Positions 1 to 11,453 of a stretch of 64,000 nucleotides of DNA are shown here, in pieces; position 1 is the first letter of the stretch, and every line of letters starts with the position of its first letter. This DNA is from Pohlia nutans. Taxonomy: Eukaryota; Streptophyta; Bryopsida; Bryales; Mniaceae. Under the pieces are notes generated by a model that worked only from the letters and a program-made list of their open reading frames with translations, had not been told where the DNA came from and did no database searches. The stretch lies in the NCBI GenBank assembly GCA_022496805.1, contig CM040088.1:17825001-17889000 (forward strand). The letters are read 5' to 3'. A program made the translations under genes and the position numbers.

Positions 1-800
1 CGATTTCGAAGTCAAATGCATAGCAGTCCTGAAGGTATGTATTCCCAATGTCTTTTTCATTGTTGTCAGATATGACTTTTCAGCATCGAGATCATGTGTG
101 CATGTGTCCCTACTAATACTTATACCAGGTTGAAAACCTGGAGTCCTAGAAAACCTTACGAATCCTTGGTGAACATCAAACACACAACTGTGATAATCAC
201 ATGTCTCTCAGAATTGCCTCATTATTCTTGTACCTGAATTTTCGTGATTCTTGGTTTAGGGTTTCGATTGGTATGGATTCGAAGAAGCGGCACCAGTTCA
301 GATGCATCTTGAGCCAATCCTTGACGCATTGGGTTTGCCATTCAATTTTTGGTTTTCCGACAATCTTCCCCACTTTGAGGGAGTTAATTATACTGAAATT
401 GAGTATCAATTCACTGTCCGTGGTACTCATGTTTCTGCCTGGTATCGCAAACGCCATCAGTTCAATATTTCATTATGCTCGGAGTGGGGCTAAGCTAGAA
501 TCTGAATGTGAAGTGCCTACTCAAACCATCCAGGGACTAAGAGATTCTGTCGTTGCGGTGGCATGACCCCAGTTGGATTTTTCTTGAAAAGGTGGAAGAA
601 CTGCAGGTTGACATTATGAGAGAAGGTTGACCGAGAGAAGGCTGAGAATCTCTACAGAAATGCTATCAATAACATGCTCCTTACCAGCAAGTCATTCGAC
701 AAAACAAAGGCGCTGAGGAAACACGTTTCGGATCGCTTTGTTGGCTGCCCCAACGTTTCCTACGTTTTTGCATGCTTCAGGTGTGCTGCAATCCTGGATG
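1..800 (+). pseudogene. Decayed multi-exon coding remnant, 3' part
   Basis: I do not recognise the protein. Bases 1-34 read as the end of an exon (DFEVKCIAVLK) followed by a GTATGT donor. A TTTAG acceptor before 260 opens a second exon running to a TAA at 491-493, with protein-like composition (GFDWYGFEEAAPVQMHLEPI at its start). Further coding-like pieces follow in other frames: one starting LESECEVPTQTIQ (frame of 201), one starting HDPSWIFLEKVEELQ (from 562) and one starting EKVDREKAENLYRNAINNML (from about 620 to 780). The last two would join if about two bases were restored near 621. The frame changes argue for a pseudogene. Unrecognised introns are an alternative. The 5' part lies outside the window. 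Confidence 0.4.
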
Positions 801-809
801 AGTAATGAT

Positions 810-1549
810 GTTCCCTCCATCAAAATTATGAAGAGTCCTAAAAAAAACGTATCGGATTTGTTTTATAACTCAATTTTTTTAACTCAATTTCACATTTTTT
901 CAGAATCAAAAAGTTCAGGAAATTTAGATTCTTTGCTACAACATTCTCACCATTAGGATTGACATGATTGAATTCCATGCTAAAACTATTAATGATTTAG
1001 TTTTTGATATTATATGCAGTGATGTAGAATCCCACACTGTAAAGAAACTTTTAATGTATATTAGTTTGAAAATAATTGGAATTAATAATTTGAACATAAT
1101 TTTAAGACCCATCAAACAAGACACAAGTATTTTACAAGGGGCTATTTCTACTTTTTTACGAGAAATAAATGTCACCCTGTAATTTTCTAATTTTATATTT
1201 TTTAGGATTATAAATGACTATATTTATGTATGACAACGTTTATAAGATAGCCTATGAGCTTATTTTATCTTTATTTTCAAAAGAACAATATCACCTACCT
1301 TAAATTGCACATCCAAATAAAAATTAATTGCACCCTAGGTTTTAAACTGCAGAAATTATAGGCAAATATTTTTTTTATCAATATTGTATGGGGAAACCTC
1401 ACTCATTACGAAGCCCTTACTTGTTGTATCAGAATACCATTAGATAGAAAAATGCTCTGACTTTTAATAAATAAAATTTCATTATTTTATTTTTTTAATC
1501 AAATGAACGTTTATTCCATTGATAGAAGAACAAACAAACACAGAACCAA
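810..1549. other. AT-rich spacer
   Basis: Low-complexity AT-rich DNA with no gene, RNA or clear repeat that I can support. Confidence 0.5.
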
Positions 1550-1713
1550 CATAACATTCAGTAGCACACACTGTCTGTGCCTTGGCTCTACAGTAGATGG
1601 TGTGGAATATTCCACACCCAATAGTACTTCATCAATGGACAGGTGGAGGCTCAAGGTGATGAGCAAAGTGCATGAAGGAAAGGCAATGGGCATGAAGGCT
1701 ACTGAATGTTATG
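1550..1713. mobile_element. MITE, CATAACATTCAGTAGC family, copy 1
   Basis: A 164-base element with inverted ends CATAACATTCAGTAGC and GCTACTGAATGTTATG and an internal palindrome (TGTGGAATATTCCACA). It contains no real coding capacity. Related copies lie at 3753-4158, 11772-11923 and 62082-62439. The superfamily is not assigned. Confidence 0.8.
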
Positions 1714-1827
1714 AGAAGGGAAAAAACCCCTCGGCAAGACTTTTCTCTTTTTTTGGTTTCAAAAGCATTAAAGAGACCGGTTTCAGCTTCGTAGGCAGGT
1801 TCGAACGTAAGATGCATTGTTGCAAGG

Positions 1828-2051
1828 TTAACCCCTAAAGGATCAAGAAGCCCTCATGTTTTTAAACAGTTCTAAGTAAGTCCTATGTAGATTTCTTTTT
1901 GCTTAATTTTTTTTTTTTTACCAATGCACGCAATGTTCGTCACTGATTCCAGTGATATAAAATTTGGTTCCACCTGGATTATACTTTTCACAATATGATC
2001 GATTGAATTTGTTATTTTAAAACCATGAATCCTTGGTCCTTCAGGGGTTAG
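1828..2051. mobile_element. piggyBac-like MITE, family B, copy B1
   Basis: It begins TTAACCCCTAAAGGATCAAG and ends with a degenerate CTTGGTCCTTCAGGGGTTAG. The TTAA flank is intact on the left and TTAG on the right. The interior matches copies at 5287-5526 and 46652-46879. Confidence 0.75.
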
Positions 2052-2221
2052 CCATGGTCCATTAATTGGGTCAACATGTGCCCGAATGACACAGAACGGA
2101 GATAGCGAACTTCCAAGCAATTTGGAGTTTAGGGCCACGTCTTTAAGATAGACGCTCCACAAAAAAGCCGCATCCTTTTGGGGGTCTGTCTTTGTTCCAA
2201 ACTTCTCTCCAGTTAGGCTGC

Positions 2222-2341
2222 ACTAGTAGAAAAGGTGGCACTGTCGAGGGAGATGCCCAGGCAAGTAGTGCCCGATTCCACGCATGAATAGTGATTTTGC
2301 CTGGGCATTTCCCAGGGGAGCGCCACCTTTTCTACTAGTGC
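2222..2341. mobile_element. CACTA-type MITE
   Basis: A 120-base foldback with perfect ends CACTAGTAGAAAAGGTGGC and its reverse complement. Both flanks carry CTG, which fits the 3-base target duplication of CACTA (En/Spm) elements. There is no coding capacity. Confidence 0.85.
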
Positions 2342-3752
2342 TGGTAATCCATCGGGAGTCTGCCGTGCCACACTTATCTGGGATTGATTTGGTCAGTATA
2401 GGCCGTGCATTCTGAAGCTTCTGTCCTTTTCTTGCGTTGTAAGAGTGCAGCGCTCCTTCTGTTCCGATCCCCACCTGTAGCGTCCAGAGTCGAAATGAAG
2501 CTCTGCAACAACGTTTTTTTTCCTGGCTATGTTTCGCCAGATTTCTCTACAAAATATGGCATTTCTCTTTTGTTTAGAAAAAAAATGAGAAAATTTTGAA
2601 TTTTTTCGCCAGATTTTCTCTATATTTTTTGTGAAGCTAGCCAGATTTTGTGAAGAAAACTACCAAAACAGGAAGAAAATTCTATCAAAATATAATTGTA
2701 AGCTTAAGATTTCGCCAAATATTCTTTCCCAATTTTTTTTACGTCGCCAGTTAGGCTTCAAGAAATAAAACACAGGAAAAACACTGCTCTGCAACTGTGC
2801 CAACAACTATTTGACGGATACCCTGGGCCCAGTGATTACACGTATCCGTCACCGCTGAAATAAAAAATTATTTCAATACCTGTGTTGAATCATACCTTCA
2901 AGTACAAGGAAGCAGTCCTTTTTGGGCTTCTTAGTGTCCGATTGCACCAATAAAAAATAATCTAACTATAAATCGACCAAAACTCAATGTTAGATTGCCA
3001 AAATATTTCCAATTTTTATAAAATAATGAATGAAACCACCAGATTTGAATGAAAATAACATTAAAATATGGATGAAAAGTTTTTTATCCAAAGTATAGAT
3101 GGAATGTAAAGATATCAAATGCATTACAAAAAATTCTAGGCCTACAAAAGGATGCTAACTCGCCCAAATTGTCATGCAAAAGTAATATAATAATTATTAA
3201 TAATAATAATAAATTTTCACCAAAAATAAAAATAAAATTCTAGTCTGACGTGGCCGAAATGGTGCCATGTCAGATTGGATTTTTTTAATATTCTTTTGTG
3301 AATTTTTAAATTTTTTAAATTTTTATAGTTTAAATATTATTATACTATTATTTTTCATGACAATTTGGGTGAATTAGTAGCTTTTGGAGGCTTGATTTTT
3401 TTTTGTTATGATGTGGTTCTACCATATTATTTTGTATCACCAGTTTAGCAATCTTTGAAAAATGAAAAAAATGGGAGGCATATTCAACACTTGGATGTCA
3501 AAATGGTTTACTTTACAAAATGAGATGAAATTTTCTAAACTTTGGAATCATTTAATATATAAAAATATTTTAAATATTTCTAAGAGTTCCTAAGATTTTC
3601 TCATAGTTTTCTATGGTTGAATTTTTTTGAGATTCTTCCGAAAAGTGTAACAAATTTGTCAAATTATAGACAAACTTCAAATTTTACTTAATTATTTACA
3701 AAAGTGCCTTTTCGGAGGGATGGTTCCAATGGCGTTCGTTGGTTTTGATACT
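2342..3752. other. AT-rich spacer
   Basis: Poly-T and poly-A runs and AT-rich DNA. No gene, foldback or tandem array stands out. Confidence 0.5.
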
Positions 3753-4158
3753 CATAACATTCAATAGCTTGTAGTGGCTTTGCTTGGCCCCACATGAGAA
3801 CGTACAACATATTCGTCACTCCATAGGACCTTTATCAATAGCTAACTAGACATGTGGAGTCCCAAGATGATGATTAGATGCATGGACCATCACAAAAACC
3901 GCTAAGTACCTCCCATGTTTACATGACATTCATCCCTTTCTGTTTACAGCTACAAGTGACATGGATAGAAGGAAAAGCCGAATGAATGAAGTCTACCATA
4001 ACATTCAATAGCTTGTAGTGGCTCTACCTTGCCCCATAGTAGATGATGCAGCATATTCCACACCCAACAAGACCACATCAGTAGCTAATTAGACAAGTGG
4101 AGTCCCAAGATGATGCATGAAGGAATGGCAAAGAATATGAAGGCTACTAAATGTTATG
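3753..4158. mobile_element. Two abutting copies of the CATAACATTCA MITE family
   Basis: A first end CATAACATTCAATAGC lies at 3753 and a second at 3997. The second copy (3997-4158) is complete and ends GGCTACTAAATGTTATG. The first lacks a clear right end, so it is a truncated copy or a larger relative. Both share the internal segments of the copy at 1550-1713. Confidence 0.7.
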
Positions 4159-4221
4159 ACTGAATGTTATGAATGAATTGTGTCTGAAAGGTGAAATTAG
4201 TTATGGTTGAGAAAGATGGGA

Positions 4222-4764
4222 TTAACCCTTAAACGTCCTTCCAAGCTCCTCGGGCTTGATTTCCAAAAAATCTTGCTTTTAGCAGGAGTCACTTCTGAAC
4301 TCTTTACTAGGCAAACATAGACCATTGGATGCACAACAAGGTGAGACATTTGATGTGCTTAGTTGCAACAACAACAAATTCTTTCATGGTTGTTCGCAAT
4401 GTTTAGACCAAAGGTATTGAAGGCTCATTTAATTCTTGCCCAAGTTCCCACACTAGTAGGATTTTGGTTCTTTATAACTAGTCCTTTGTGCCTTATATGG
4501 TCCTTTGTGCCTTATATGGTCCTTTGTGACTTACATGGTCCTTTGTGACTCAATTCTTTAGAAAAAAAGTCGTTTTGGACCATTTAAGTCACAAAGACCA
4601 GTTATAAAGGACCAAAATCCTACTAGTATCAATTGATTCCTCATGTGCTTGTTTCTTTGTTGTGATTGGTCATGCACCCATGCCCAACCTAAATATATAA
4701 TCCACATTCTTTAAGAGATCCTCGGATTGCCCACTGAGGACCTAAAATGTTGTTTAAGGGTTAA
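4222..4764. mobile_element. piggyBac-like element, family F, with nested foldback
   Basis: Begins TTAACCCTTAAACGTCC and ends TGTTTAAGGGTTAA, so it is TTAA-flanked with CCC/GGG ends. A CACTA-like foldback lies inside it at 4453-4627. A related left end starts at 63870. Confidence 0.6.
4453..4627. mobile_element. CACTA-like foldback with 19-base tandem repeats
   Basis: The inverted ends share CACTAGTAGGATTTTGG and continue into a match of about 35 bases around the motif CTTTATAACTRGTC. The left arm holds about 3.5 copies of a 19-base unit (GTCCTTTGTGCCTTATATG). The right terminal base deviates (CTAGTA instead of CTAGTG). Confidence 0.65.
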
Positions 4765-5286
4765 GTTAGTTCTGATTGTGAAGATGGGATTAGTTCTGGT
4801 TGTGAGGACTAGTTGCCGGAGCCTCGGCCCTTGGTTCACTGTGATGTTTTGTTTTTTCAAAGAAATCAAATTTCCTGTTGTTTCAAAAAAAAGAAAAAGA
4901 AAGACAAGGACTAGTTTTGAATGAAAAACAGTAAAAGTAAAAGGAAGCCTGTTCGACAGCTGGGTTCCTGTGCAGTAAGGACAAAGTCATGTGTCAAGGC
5001 ATTTTCTACCATTAAATTCCCCCTGCTTTTGAGTAGCTTTTGGCTTAATCAACTAGATCCAGGCTCACCACAGGTAGGTTTTTAAGCGTTGAATTTCTGT
5101 ATTATTGACTTCTCTTCCATGTGGGGTAGGTACAGTAGTAGGCAAAGAAAGTATCAGGTGACAAACTAAGAAGAGGACAAGACAAAAAAAAATTGTATCA
5201 ATCATCCCCTAATCCGTGATTATAAACTGGAACTGCCCTACCAACTTGGAACCTTGTCCAATGGAAATTTTGAGCCAAGATTTTCT
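4765..5286. other. Spacer
   Basis: Contains a degenerate echo of sequence flanking the previous element (GAAGATGGGATTAG). No gene seen. Confidence 0.4.
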
Positions 5287-5526
5287 ATAACCCCTAAAGG
5301 ACCAAGAAGCCCAAATTGGGCCTCGTGTTTTTCTTGGTATTTTTGAGTAGGTCTTATGTGAAGTTCCTTTTTGTTCAAATTTATTTGGTTTTTTATCAAC
5401 ACATGCAATATTCTTAACTGATTCAGGTGATATAAAATTTGGTCCCATCTGAATTATAACTTTCACAACATGATTGATTGAATTTGTCATATTAAAATCA
5501 TGAAACCTTGGTCCTTTAGGGGATAA
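5287..5526. mobile_element. piggyBac-like MITE, family B, copy B2, ATAA-flanked
   Basis: The ends CCCCTAAAGGACCAAG and CTTGGTCCTTTAGGGG are complete and near-perfect inverted repeats. Both flanks read ATAA instead of TTAA. The interior matches B1 and B4. Confidence 0.85.
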
Positions 5527-7218
5527 ACTAAGAACAATGTTTGTTTCCTAGCTCGACTTCTTTTTGGGCCAGACTTCAGAGTATGTAAAGCAAACCCTAA
5601 CTTATACTCCGTCTGCCCACAAATGATTGTCCACGCTAGTATAGGAATTGCATCCTGAGATAAGTCAAAAATATCCATTTAATAATACGGCACATTTACC
5701 AAGAACGTACATGTACATTTGTCGATAAAACTTTGACCTTTTATAATTGTTGCCCACAAGGTATCCAAACAACACATTCTTTGGTACATTGGAATCCACT
5801 TTCATATACCAACAATAATATTGAATAAAAGTTCATAAATTTAATAATAGTAACTAGATATGTATTCTAAAATCTGTTCCTCAAATTCTTAGTGTTTGTG
5901 CATCCACTATAAGAAAAATAAGAAAAAAAAAAGAAAAGAAAAAAAAACGGGACAAAAAAATTGCACAAGTTGTCTTCAAAATGCTCTTCGAATGGTAAAC
6001 TATAAGCCTCCTAAATCCAAAAATTGCACTCACAGTGAGCAAATGAAGATTTTGCACATGAACGGGTCTTTCCTCATTGATTGAAATCAAGGAAACCCTT
6101 GTCTTATGTGACTAGTGATACTCACCATCTTTGTCTTATGTGACCAGCTGCACTCACCAAGTGAGAAGTGACCAATGAGAAATGACTATTTGTAGTGATT
6201 TTTCATTAGTAGTCCAAGGTGGTCTAAAAACTGCACATGACAAACTTGTGCAGTTGTTTTTACCAATTTTTCTGGTAGTGATCAGATTCTCAACCGACTT
6301 TGAACCAACTGTAGGAAGTTTTTATAAATTACAAACTACACCTTCATTGATTTCACTACACTAAAACCCACCCGATTTCGTTAATCCAGCATAAAACTCT
6401 AAAGTGCACACAGATTTGTGGACGGAGGGAGAAAATTGTCAATGGGAGTGAGGCAAGCGGCAGACAAAGTCCCTTGGTGCACCGCTGTTGACGCCGCCCG
6501 GCGGCCACTGTATCTGCCATATTATTGCCGAAGTCCATCTGGCCTGTTCAAGTGTGACAAACATGTGAGCCGCAATGATAGATGCTGAGCCCGTATTCTC
6601 TGATTGTACTCAGCCGTATGCATTTTACGCAGCCCACATGTGGTACTAAAATAGTCTTCACAATTGTTTACAAAGGGACGAATCTTTCCATGCTGGGTGA
6701 CTGGATCTCCCAACATGAATCGTGCCGGCGTTGGGATTCCCGCATTTACCACCCTCTGTCAGAATACGCGTCCATCTCTTCTCTTTATCAGGGAAAAGAT
6801 CGCAAAGTACTCGCCAAGACTGCCTGCAATGAGTTCTGCGTGGTGATGGCCGGTTCACACCAGCCAGGATGTGCGTGCGTTATGGTAAGTAGCCTGGCAA
6901 AACCAATTATATTTTAATCTCTACAGTGCAAAAGGAACGCATGTAAGAAAGTGAAGCAACGCCAAAAAACAGTTGGAAATTTGCGGCAGGGAAGTGCATG
7001 CATTTAGTGGTTAACAATGCTTGCATTCAGAGAAGACAAGCTTCAACAGTGCGCAAATTATACTTTAGTGTTTATGATTTTACCTGCATGAGGAACGCAA
7101 GTGCGGTAGCAAGGGCTGGTGTGAATGGGCCATGAGGACTCATAACTCCAGCACTAGGCGCGCTTCACAACGGCTTCGCCGTCTATGGCTTTGCATTGAA
7201 ACGTCAACAGCAGATGTA
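5527..7218. other. Spacer with a GC-richer unclassified block
   Basis: Up to about 6350 it is AT-rich with a poly-A/purine stretch near 5915-5960. From about 6370 to 7200 the composition becomes balanced and GC-richer than the surroundings. Open frames exist on both strands there, the longest 111 codons (+ strand from 6582), but none resembles a protein I know and none has convincing splice context apart from a possible donor at 6885. It could be an old gene or element remnant. Confidence 0.35.
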
Positions 7219-7266
7219 ATTTAAACATGAGGCCCAATTTGGGCTTCCTGGTCCTTTAGGGTTAAC
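7219..7266. mobile_element. piggyBac-like family B fragment (B5)
   Basis: About 48 bases matching one end of family B in reverse orientation, finishing GGTCCTTTAGGGTTAAC. The rest of the element is missing. Confidence 0.65.
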
Positions 7267-7805
7267 AGTTCAGAGAGCTCGCATTCCTAGCAAGTGTTGG
7301 AACTTGGAATTACACAACTTCGGCAGAGGAAACAGTTAGAATCTCAACAACAGTTAAAATTACCTGTGCGGAAGATGACCAGAAGTTTCTCCAGGTCATC
7401 AATTATACAATTAGATATACTAATAATCTAATACTCTAATATCGTTACGATATCGATCATATCGTTACCAGTAAACGAACGATTCAGGAGATTTCTAGGA
7501 TCGTCTGTTACGTAGTTACACTTGCTTTACCCTGGTTTGAAAATCACCTACTAGCTAGGTAAGTGCTGCGAGAGGTATTGTTGTTCTCCTCTTCAATTGG
7601 TCATAAATTATACAAGATCAATGCTCACTAAGACCTCAGTGAAAAGAATTAGCTATACGTACACCCTTGAAGGCAGGCCAAGTACTGACGGAGGCTTGCA
7701 AACGAAGAGAGCAATTAGAAGCAGCGTGGGTTGTTGTAGTACCACATGATGGTAGTACAGTTTGAAATGAAAGGAATGATCCAAGAAAAGAGCAAATTGA
7801 GTTCT
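7267..7805. other. 3' flank of the poly-lysine protein gene
   Basis: Unique-looking sequence downstream (on the minus strand) of the gene at 7806. It probably includes its 3' UTR. I see no firm polyadenylation signal. Confidence 0.4.
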
Positions 7806-9728
7806 CTATTTCTTCTTCTTTTTCTTCTTCTTGTCTGCTCCTGTGGCATCTCCGCAAGGCTCCAGCTTCTGTTCTACCTGAAGCTCAAATGGCACCATCC
7901 GCGTCTCCCAGAACGTATCTTGCGTAATGTACGTGGTATGCACGATCCCCTCGATGTTGAACAACGCATCCGTATTCTCGAGTTCCTTGGGAAACCGCCA
8001 GGACAGGGTATCGTCGAACTCAGTGCCTGTGAAATTCACTCCACCGTTGGTACCGAACGGTAACACCAGCAATGGATTCATTGGCACTCTCTTGCCGAAC
8101 TGCCATATCGATTTCTTCGTTTCCTGCAACATGGGGTTCCACCGATCAAACGCTTGGCCATGCAAGTTCGACAAGTTCCAGTTGAACCGACCCCCTTGCT
8201 CGCCCGAAGCTGGAAGCTGCTCCATTCGCCACGGCTTCCCGTCGATCTTTGACATCGTAGATTTCCCGAACTGGATCCCCACTCCTGCAGTCGGTGCAGC
8301 TTTCAACGTGGCCTGCATGTTGATCCGAACCTGCTCTGCAACGCCAACTTTCATCGCCGTGTTCGAGCTCGACGCTGTCATGGACACCGACGTCATGGTT
8401 GGCGTTACTGGAGTAATCGCCAAGGAAATGAAAGTGGGAAAATGCCCCGTGTGCTTCTCCTCCCACATCTGATTGTCCACCGTCACCCTCACATGATTAA
8501 TCCCAATAGTCATCTCGATGTAATTCGGTTGAATGTCAATCAAAACCTTTAACTGAATATTGAGTTTCATCAACTGGGGAATGATAGGCTTGATGTAATG
8601 ATACGGACGCATGAGCTGCTTCAGCTCTTTCGTGTTCTGGTAACTCGTCTCAAGCTCCATGAGCAACACGGGAACGTCCATGAAAATTTCCCAAACACCA
8701 TACTGGGACCGGCTGGTGCACCGCCAGAGCTTTCCCTCAGATTCGTTGCCAGAGTTCAGAGAATTCGAAGGGTTGGTCTCCACGGCGTTGTAGAGCGCGT
8801 AGAGAATGATGTCGCGCCCGAGCTTGCCTGCAATCTTCATCGCGAGCTTGGAGCATCTCTCATCGATCTGGTCACGGACGCGTTGCAACGCGAGCACAGC
8901 GGGGTAATCCTCAGCAGGGAGAGAGCGCTTGCTCGTCATGGGACGCGCCAGGCACTCCTCACGCTTGAGCAGAAGCTCCTGAACCACCGCGCCGTGACCG
9001 TTGCACACTGCGATGATCAAAAACCGCCACAGACAGTAGATCTGGTAACACGTTCGCGTGATGCGGTGCATCGCTTCGTCTTCGGAATCTAAGGCCCGAA
9101 GCTCCAGGCGCTCGCTGTCTAGCTCGTGGATTCCAGGCGGGAGCAAATTCTTCACTTTCGACACGCTCTTGATCCAGTTTGTAGTCAACCGCGCGCGGAC
9201 AAACGGGTAGCCCGCGTCTTTGCCCTTGGAAAGCTCGTAACCCATGAGGGAAATCATAGGCAAGTGAGTTGTGCGCAGAACCTCCTGGACGATTTCGTAG
9301 TTGCCGGCTTCCACGGACGTGAGCATGGCGAAGCTGAGGAACCGCGGCGTGAGCACGGAGACCTTCTGCTCGGCTAGCCCCTTTCGCAGGCGCGTCACGA
9401 CTTGCGCGTATCCACCCTCCGCGGCGCGCACCATGGCGTGCCCGACGATGTGGCCGTGCAGAGTGCGATCCACGCCCAGCGACTCCGACATGCGCCACTG
9501 CGCGCGGTCGAACACCGCCTGGAACGTCTTGTCGTCCTTGATCCGAAACTCCGCTGCGTCTTGCCATAGCGACTTCAAGCTGTTCGCGCTGATCTCCCTC
9601 TCCGCGCATTCTAGCACTTCGGACACATCTGACTTGCTACCTGACTTCGCTGCTCCTCGCTCTGCTGCCCGTAACGCTTGCACCAACCCCGAACTATCCT
9701 TCAACTTGTCCATCTCGAGACTCGGCAT
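7806..9728 (-). CDS. Hypothetical 640-residue protein with C-terminal poly-lysine
   Basis: I do not recognise this protein. It is a single uninterrupted exon with GC-rich codon use, unlike the AT-rich spacer. I start at the ATG at 9728 (MPSLEMDKLKDSSG); two further codons upstream are open but lack an ATG. The N-terminal half (about 1-300) has helical segments with ankyrin-like spacing, for example GHAMVRAAEGGYAQVVTRL and the region with GHGAVVQELLLKR. The middle and C-terminal parts are richer in beta-type residues (around KVLIDIQPNYIEMTIGINHV) with repeated aromatic and proline residues. The chain ends in eight lysines after CGDATGADK. I see no signal peptide and no convincing membrane span. 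The ankyrin resemblance is inference only. Length, absence of stops and codon bias make it a real gene. Confidence 0.8.
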   Translation of the reverse strand: MPSLEMDKLKDSSGLVQALRAAERGAAKSGSKSDVSEVLECAEREISANSLKSLWQDAAEFRIKDDKTFQAVFDRAQWRMSESLGVDRTLHGHIVGHAMVRAAEGGYAQVVTRLRKGLAEQKVSVLTPRFLSFAMLTSVEAGNYEIVQEVLRTTHLPMISLMGYELSKGKDAGYPFVRARLTTNWIKSVSKVKNLLPPGIHELDSERLELRALDSEDEAMHRITRTCYQIYCLWRFLIIAVCNGHGAVVQELLLKREECLARPMTSKRSLPAEDYPAVLALQRVRDQIDERCSKLAMKIAGKLGRDIILYALYNAVETNPSNSLNSGNESEGKLWRCTSRSQYGVWEIFMDVPVLLMELETSYQNTKELKQLMRPYHYIKPIIPQLMKLNIQLKVLIDIQPNYIEMTIGINHVRVTVDNQMWEEKHTGHFPTFISLAITPVTPTMTSVSMTASSSNTAMKVGVAEQVRINMQATLKAAPTAGVGIQFGKSTMSKIDGKPWRMEQLPASGEQGGRFNWNLSNLHGQAFDRWNPMLQETKKSIWQFGKRVPMNPLLVLPFGTNGGVNFTGTEFDDTLSWRFPKELENTDALFNIEGIVHTTYITQDTFWETRMVPFELQVEQKLEPCGDATGADKKKKKKKK

Positions 9729-9778
9729 CCTCAACTTCTCACTCCCCGCTCACACTGCCTCCGTAATTCACCCCTGAC

Positions 9779-10187
9779 CTAGCTGATACCAAAATGGTCA
9801 TATTCGTCAATATGGCACCCAACACTCTAAAAACTATTGATCTGAAAATCCAGAAACAGTGCCAACCTCTTGAAATCTTTCCATTTCAAATAGCATGACG
9901 ATCAAAAACAACAAGTGAGGTATAAATGATAGTGTTTTAGTGAGACGGTCTCAGGGGGTACCCATATCAGACCGTTGCGCACTGTCTTCATAAGTTACAC
10001 GCACTCTCATCATGCATGGGATCGTCATTTCAGCACACGTAAAACCACGAAAGCATTCATCATAAGCTACAAAACGAGATAGAAACTGACACACACAGAC
10101 AGACACATTGGAAAACGTAGCTCGAGATCTACAGGGGCGGTACTACATTGCAGGCGGAGAATTGAAAGCTAGACAGACGAATCTCAC
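9779..10187 (-). promoter_or_regulatory. Probable 5' UTR intron and leader of the poly-lysine protein gene
   Basis: On the minus strand a donor GAG|GTGAGA at 10187 and an acceptor CAGCTAG|GTCAG at 9779 would remove an intron ending 50 bases before the ATG. The GC-richer DNA from 10188 to about 10400 would then be the leader exon. This is inferred from splice consensus and composition only. No TATA box is obvious. Confidence 0.4.
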
Positions 10188-10730
10188 CTCACGACCTTTG
10201 CAGACGACGATGATTGCGACGATTCCGCTCAAGTCTAGATCGAAAGCACCTCTCCAGCAAACGGAGAACCTGATAATGCCTGCCCTGCGCTTTGACCTCG
10301 GGGTAGAGCTCGCAAGCTAGCAACGACGAGCACGCGGTAGTGGAACATGTCACGGAGTCTGAACGGGGGTTCGAAATTTCTCGTTACACACCGTTGACTT
10401 TAGGGCGAGGATGAATATGCGATGAATATCCCCTCGGATATGGGAGAATCGTGGGTGGCTGGGGTGAATCTAGGTGACTGAGATTCCGTTGCCCCAGGGA
10501 AGACTAGGCTTGGGAGGTGCATTTTGGTTTTGGTAAAAAAGTTGGTGAATCTTTAGTTTTATTGGTAATATTGAATCCTGGGTGTATATTTAGCATCATT
10601 CATTGCACGTGTTGCTTAATCTCAGATGAATCTGCATCTGAATAATATATATATAGTTAGGGTTGCTTTGACTTGGATTCCAGGTTTGTTGATAATAAGT
10701 CAATTACAAGTCCAGGAAGTGTGTTATTCA

Positions 10731-11032
10731 GAGCATCTCCACCGGGACTCGCCAAGAGTCTGACACACGCAATAAGTGGATGAAAAATGCTAAGGGCCCT
10801 TCAAAAATGCCTCTTGGCCCTCAACTTTGGCGTGTTAAGAAATGGCCCTCCAAATCTAAGTTTAGTTGACTGAATCTGACATTCTACTTGTGATTGGTGC
10901 ATTGACTATTTGACGTGCACTTTTGGTGCTTGAGGGGCATTCAAGGGTGGGGGAGTGTGATTTCAAGGGCTCTTCAAATATAGATGAATAATTTTAGCGA
11001 GTCACCTTTAGCGAGCATGGATGGAGATGCTC
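10731..11032. mobile_element. MITE with GAGCATCTCCACC ends
   Basis: A 302-base element with inverted ends GAGCATCTCCACC and GGATGGAGATGCTC. Relatives with the same ends lie at 53157-53474, and partial copies near 61947 and 63543. Sequence near 49055-49260 resembles its interior in reverse. The superfamily is not assigned. Confidence 0.7.
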
Positions 11033-11453
11033 TCAGTCAAGAAGCCGGCTGCCTCGCTGAACTCTTGGAGGCGTGCATTTCAATGCCGTTTAGGATAGAA
11101 CTGTATTTGGTGGTTCAAATCAACAAGGGGGCTTGTGATCACACTAAGAGCCAACTACCATGGGTTTGAGAACTTGGCCGTGGAAGTAGGTAAGAGGAGG
11201 GGAAAATTGGTATTACAATAGAGTTATCCGCAAAGTGGTCTCAAGTAGGATGACTGGACTATAGTTTTCAAAAAGAGAGGTTGAGTTCCCAATAAAAGTA
11301 GACATGTCAGTTGCCTGAAAAAAAAAACTACAGGTCTGAAGTTTGGAGGGACCAAAAACGGTGCCTTTTAATTTCATGCCCTCAGTTTTTTGCGCCTCAG
11401 GAAAAAATAGCCTTGAGCTTCTTATTATTCCTTTTAAGCTTTGATTTAGACCC

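Noticed and set aside
8598..9609. Long open frames on both strands inside the 640-residue gene (for example 164 codons + and 216 codons -)
   Set aside because: They are shadows of the GC-rich coding exon, with biased Arg/Ala/His composition and no protein-like features.
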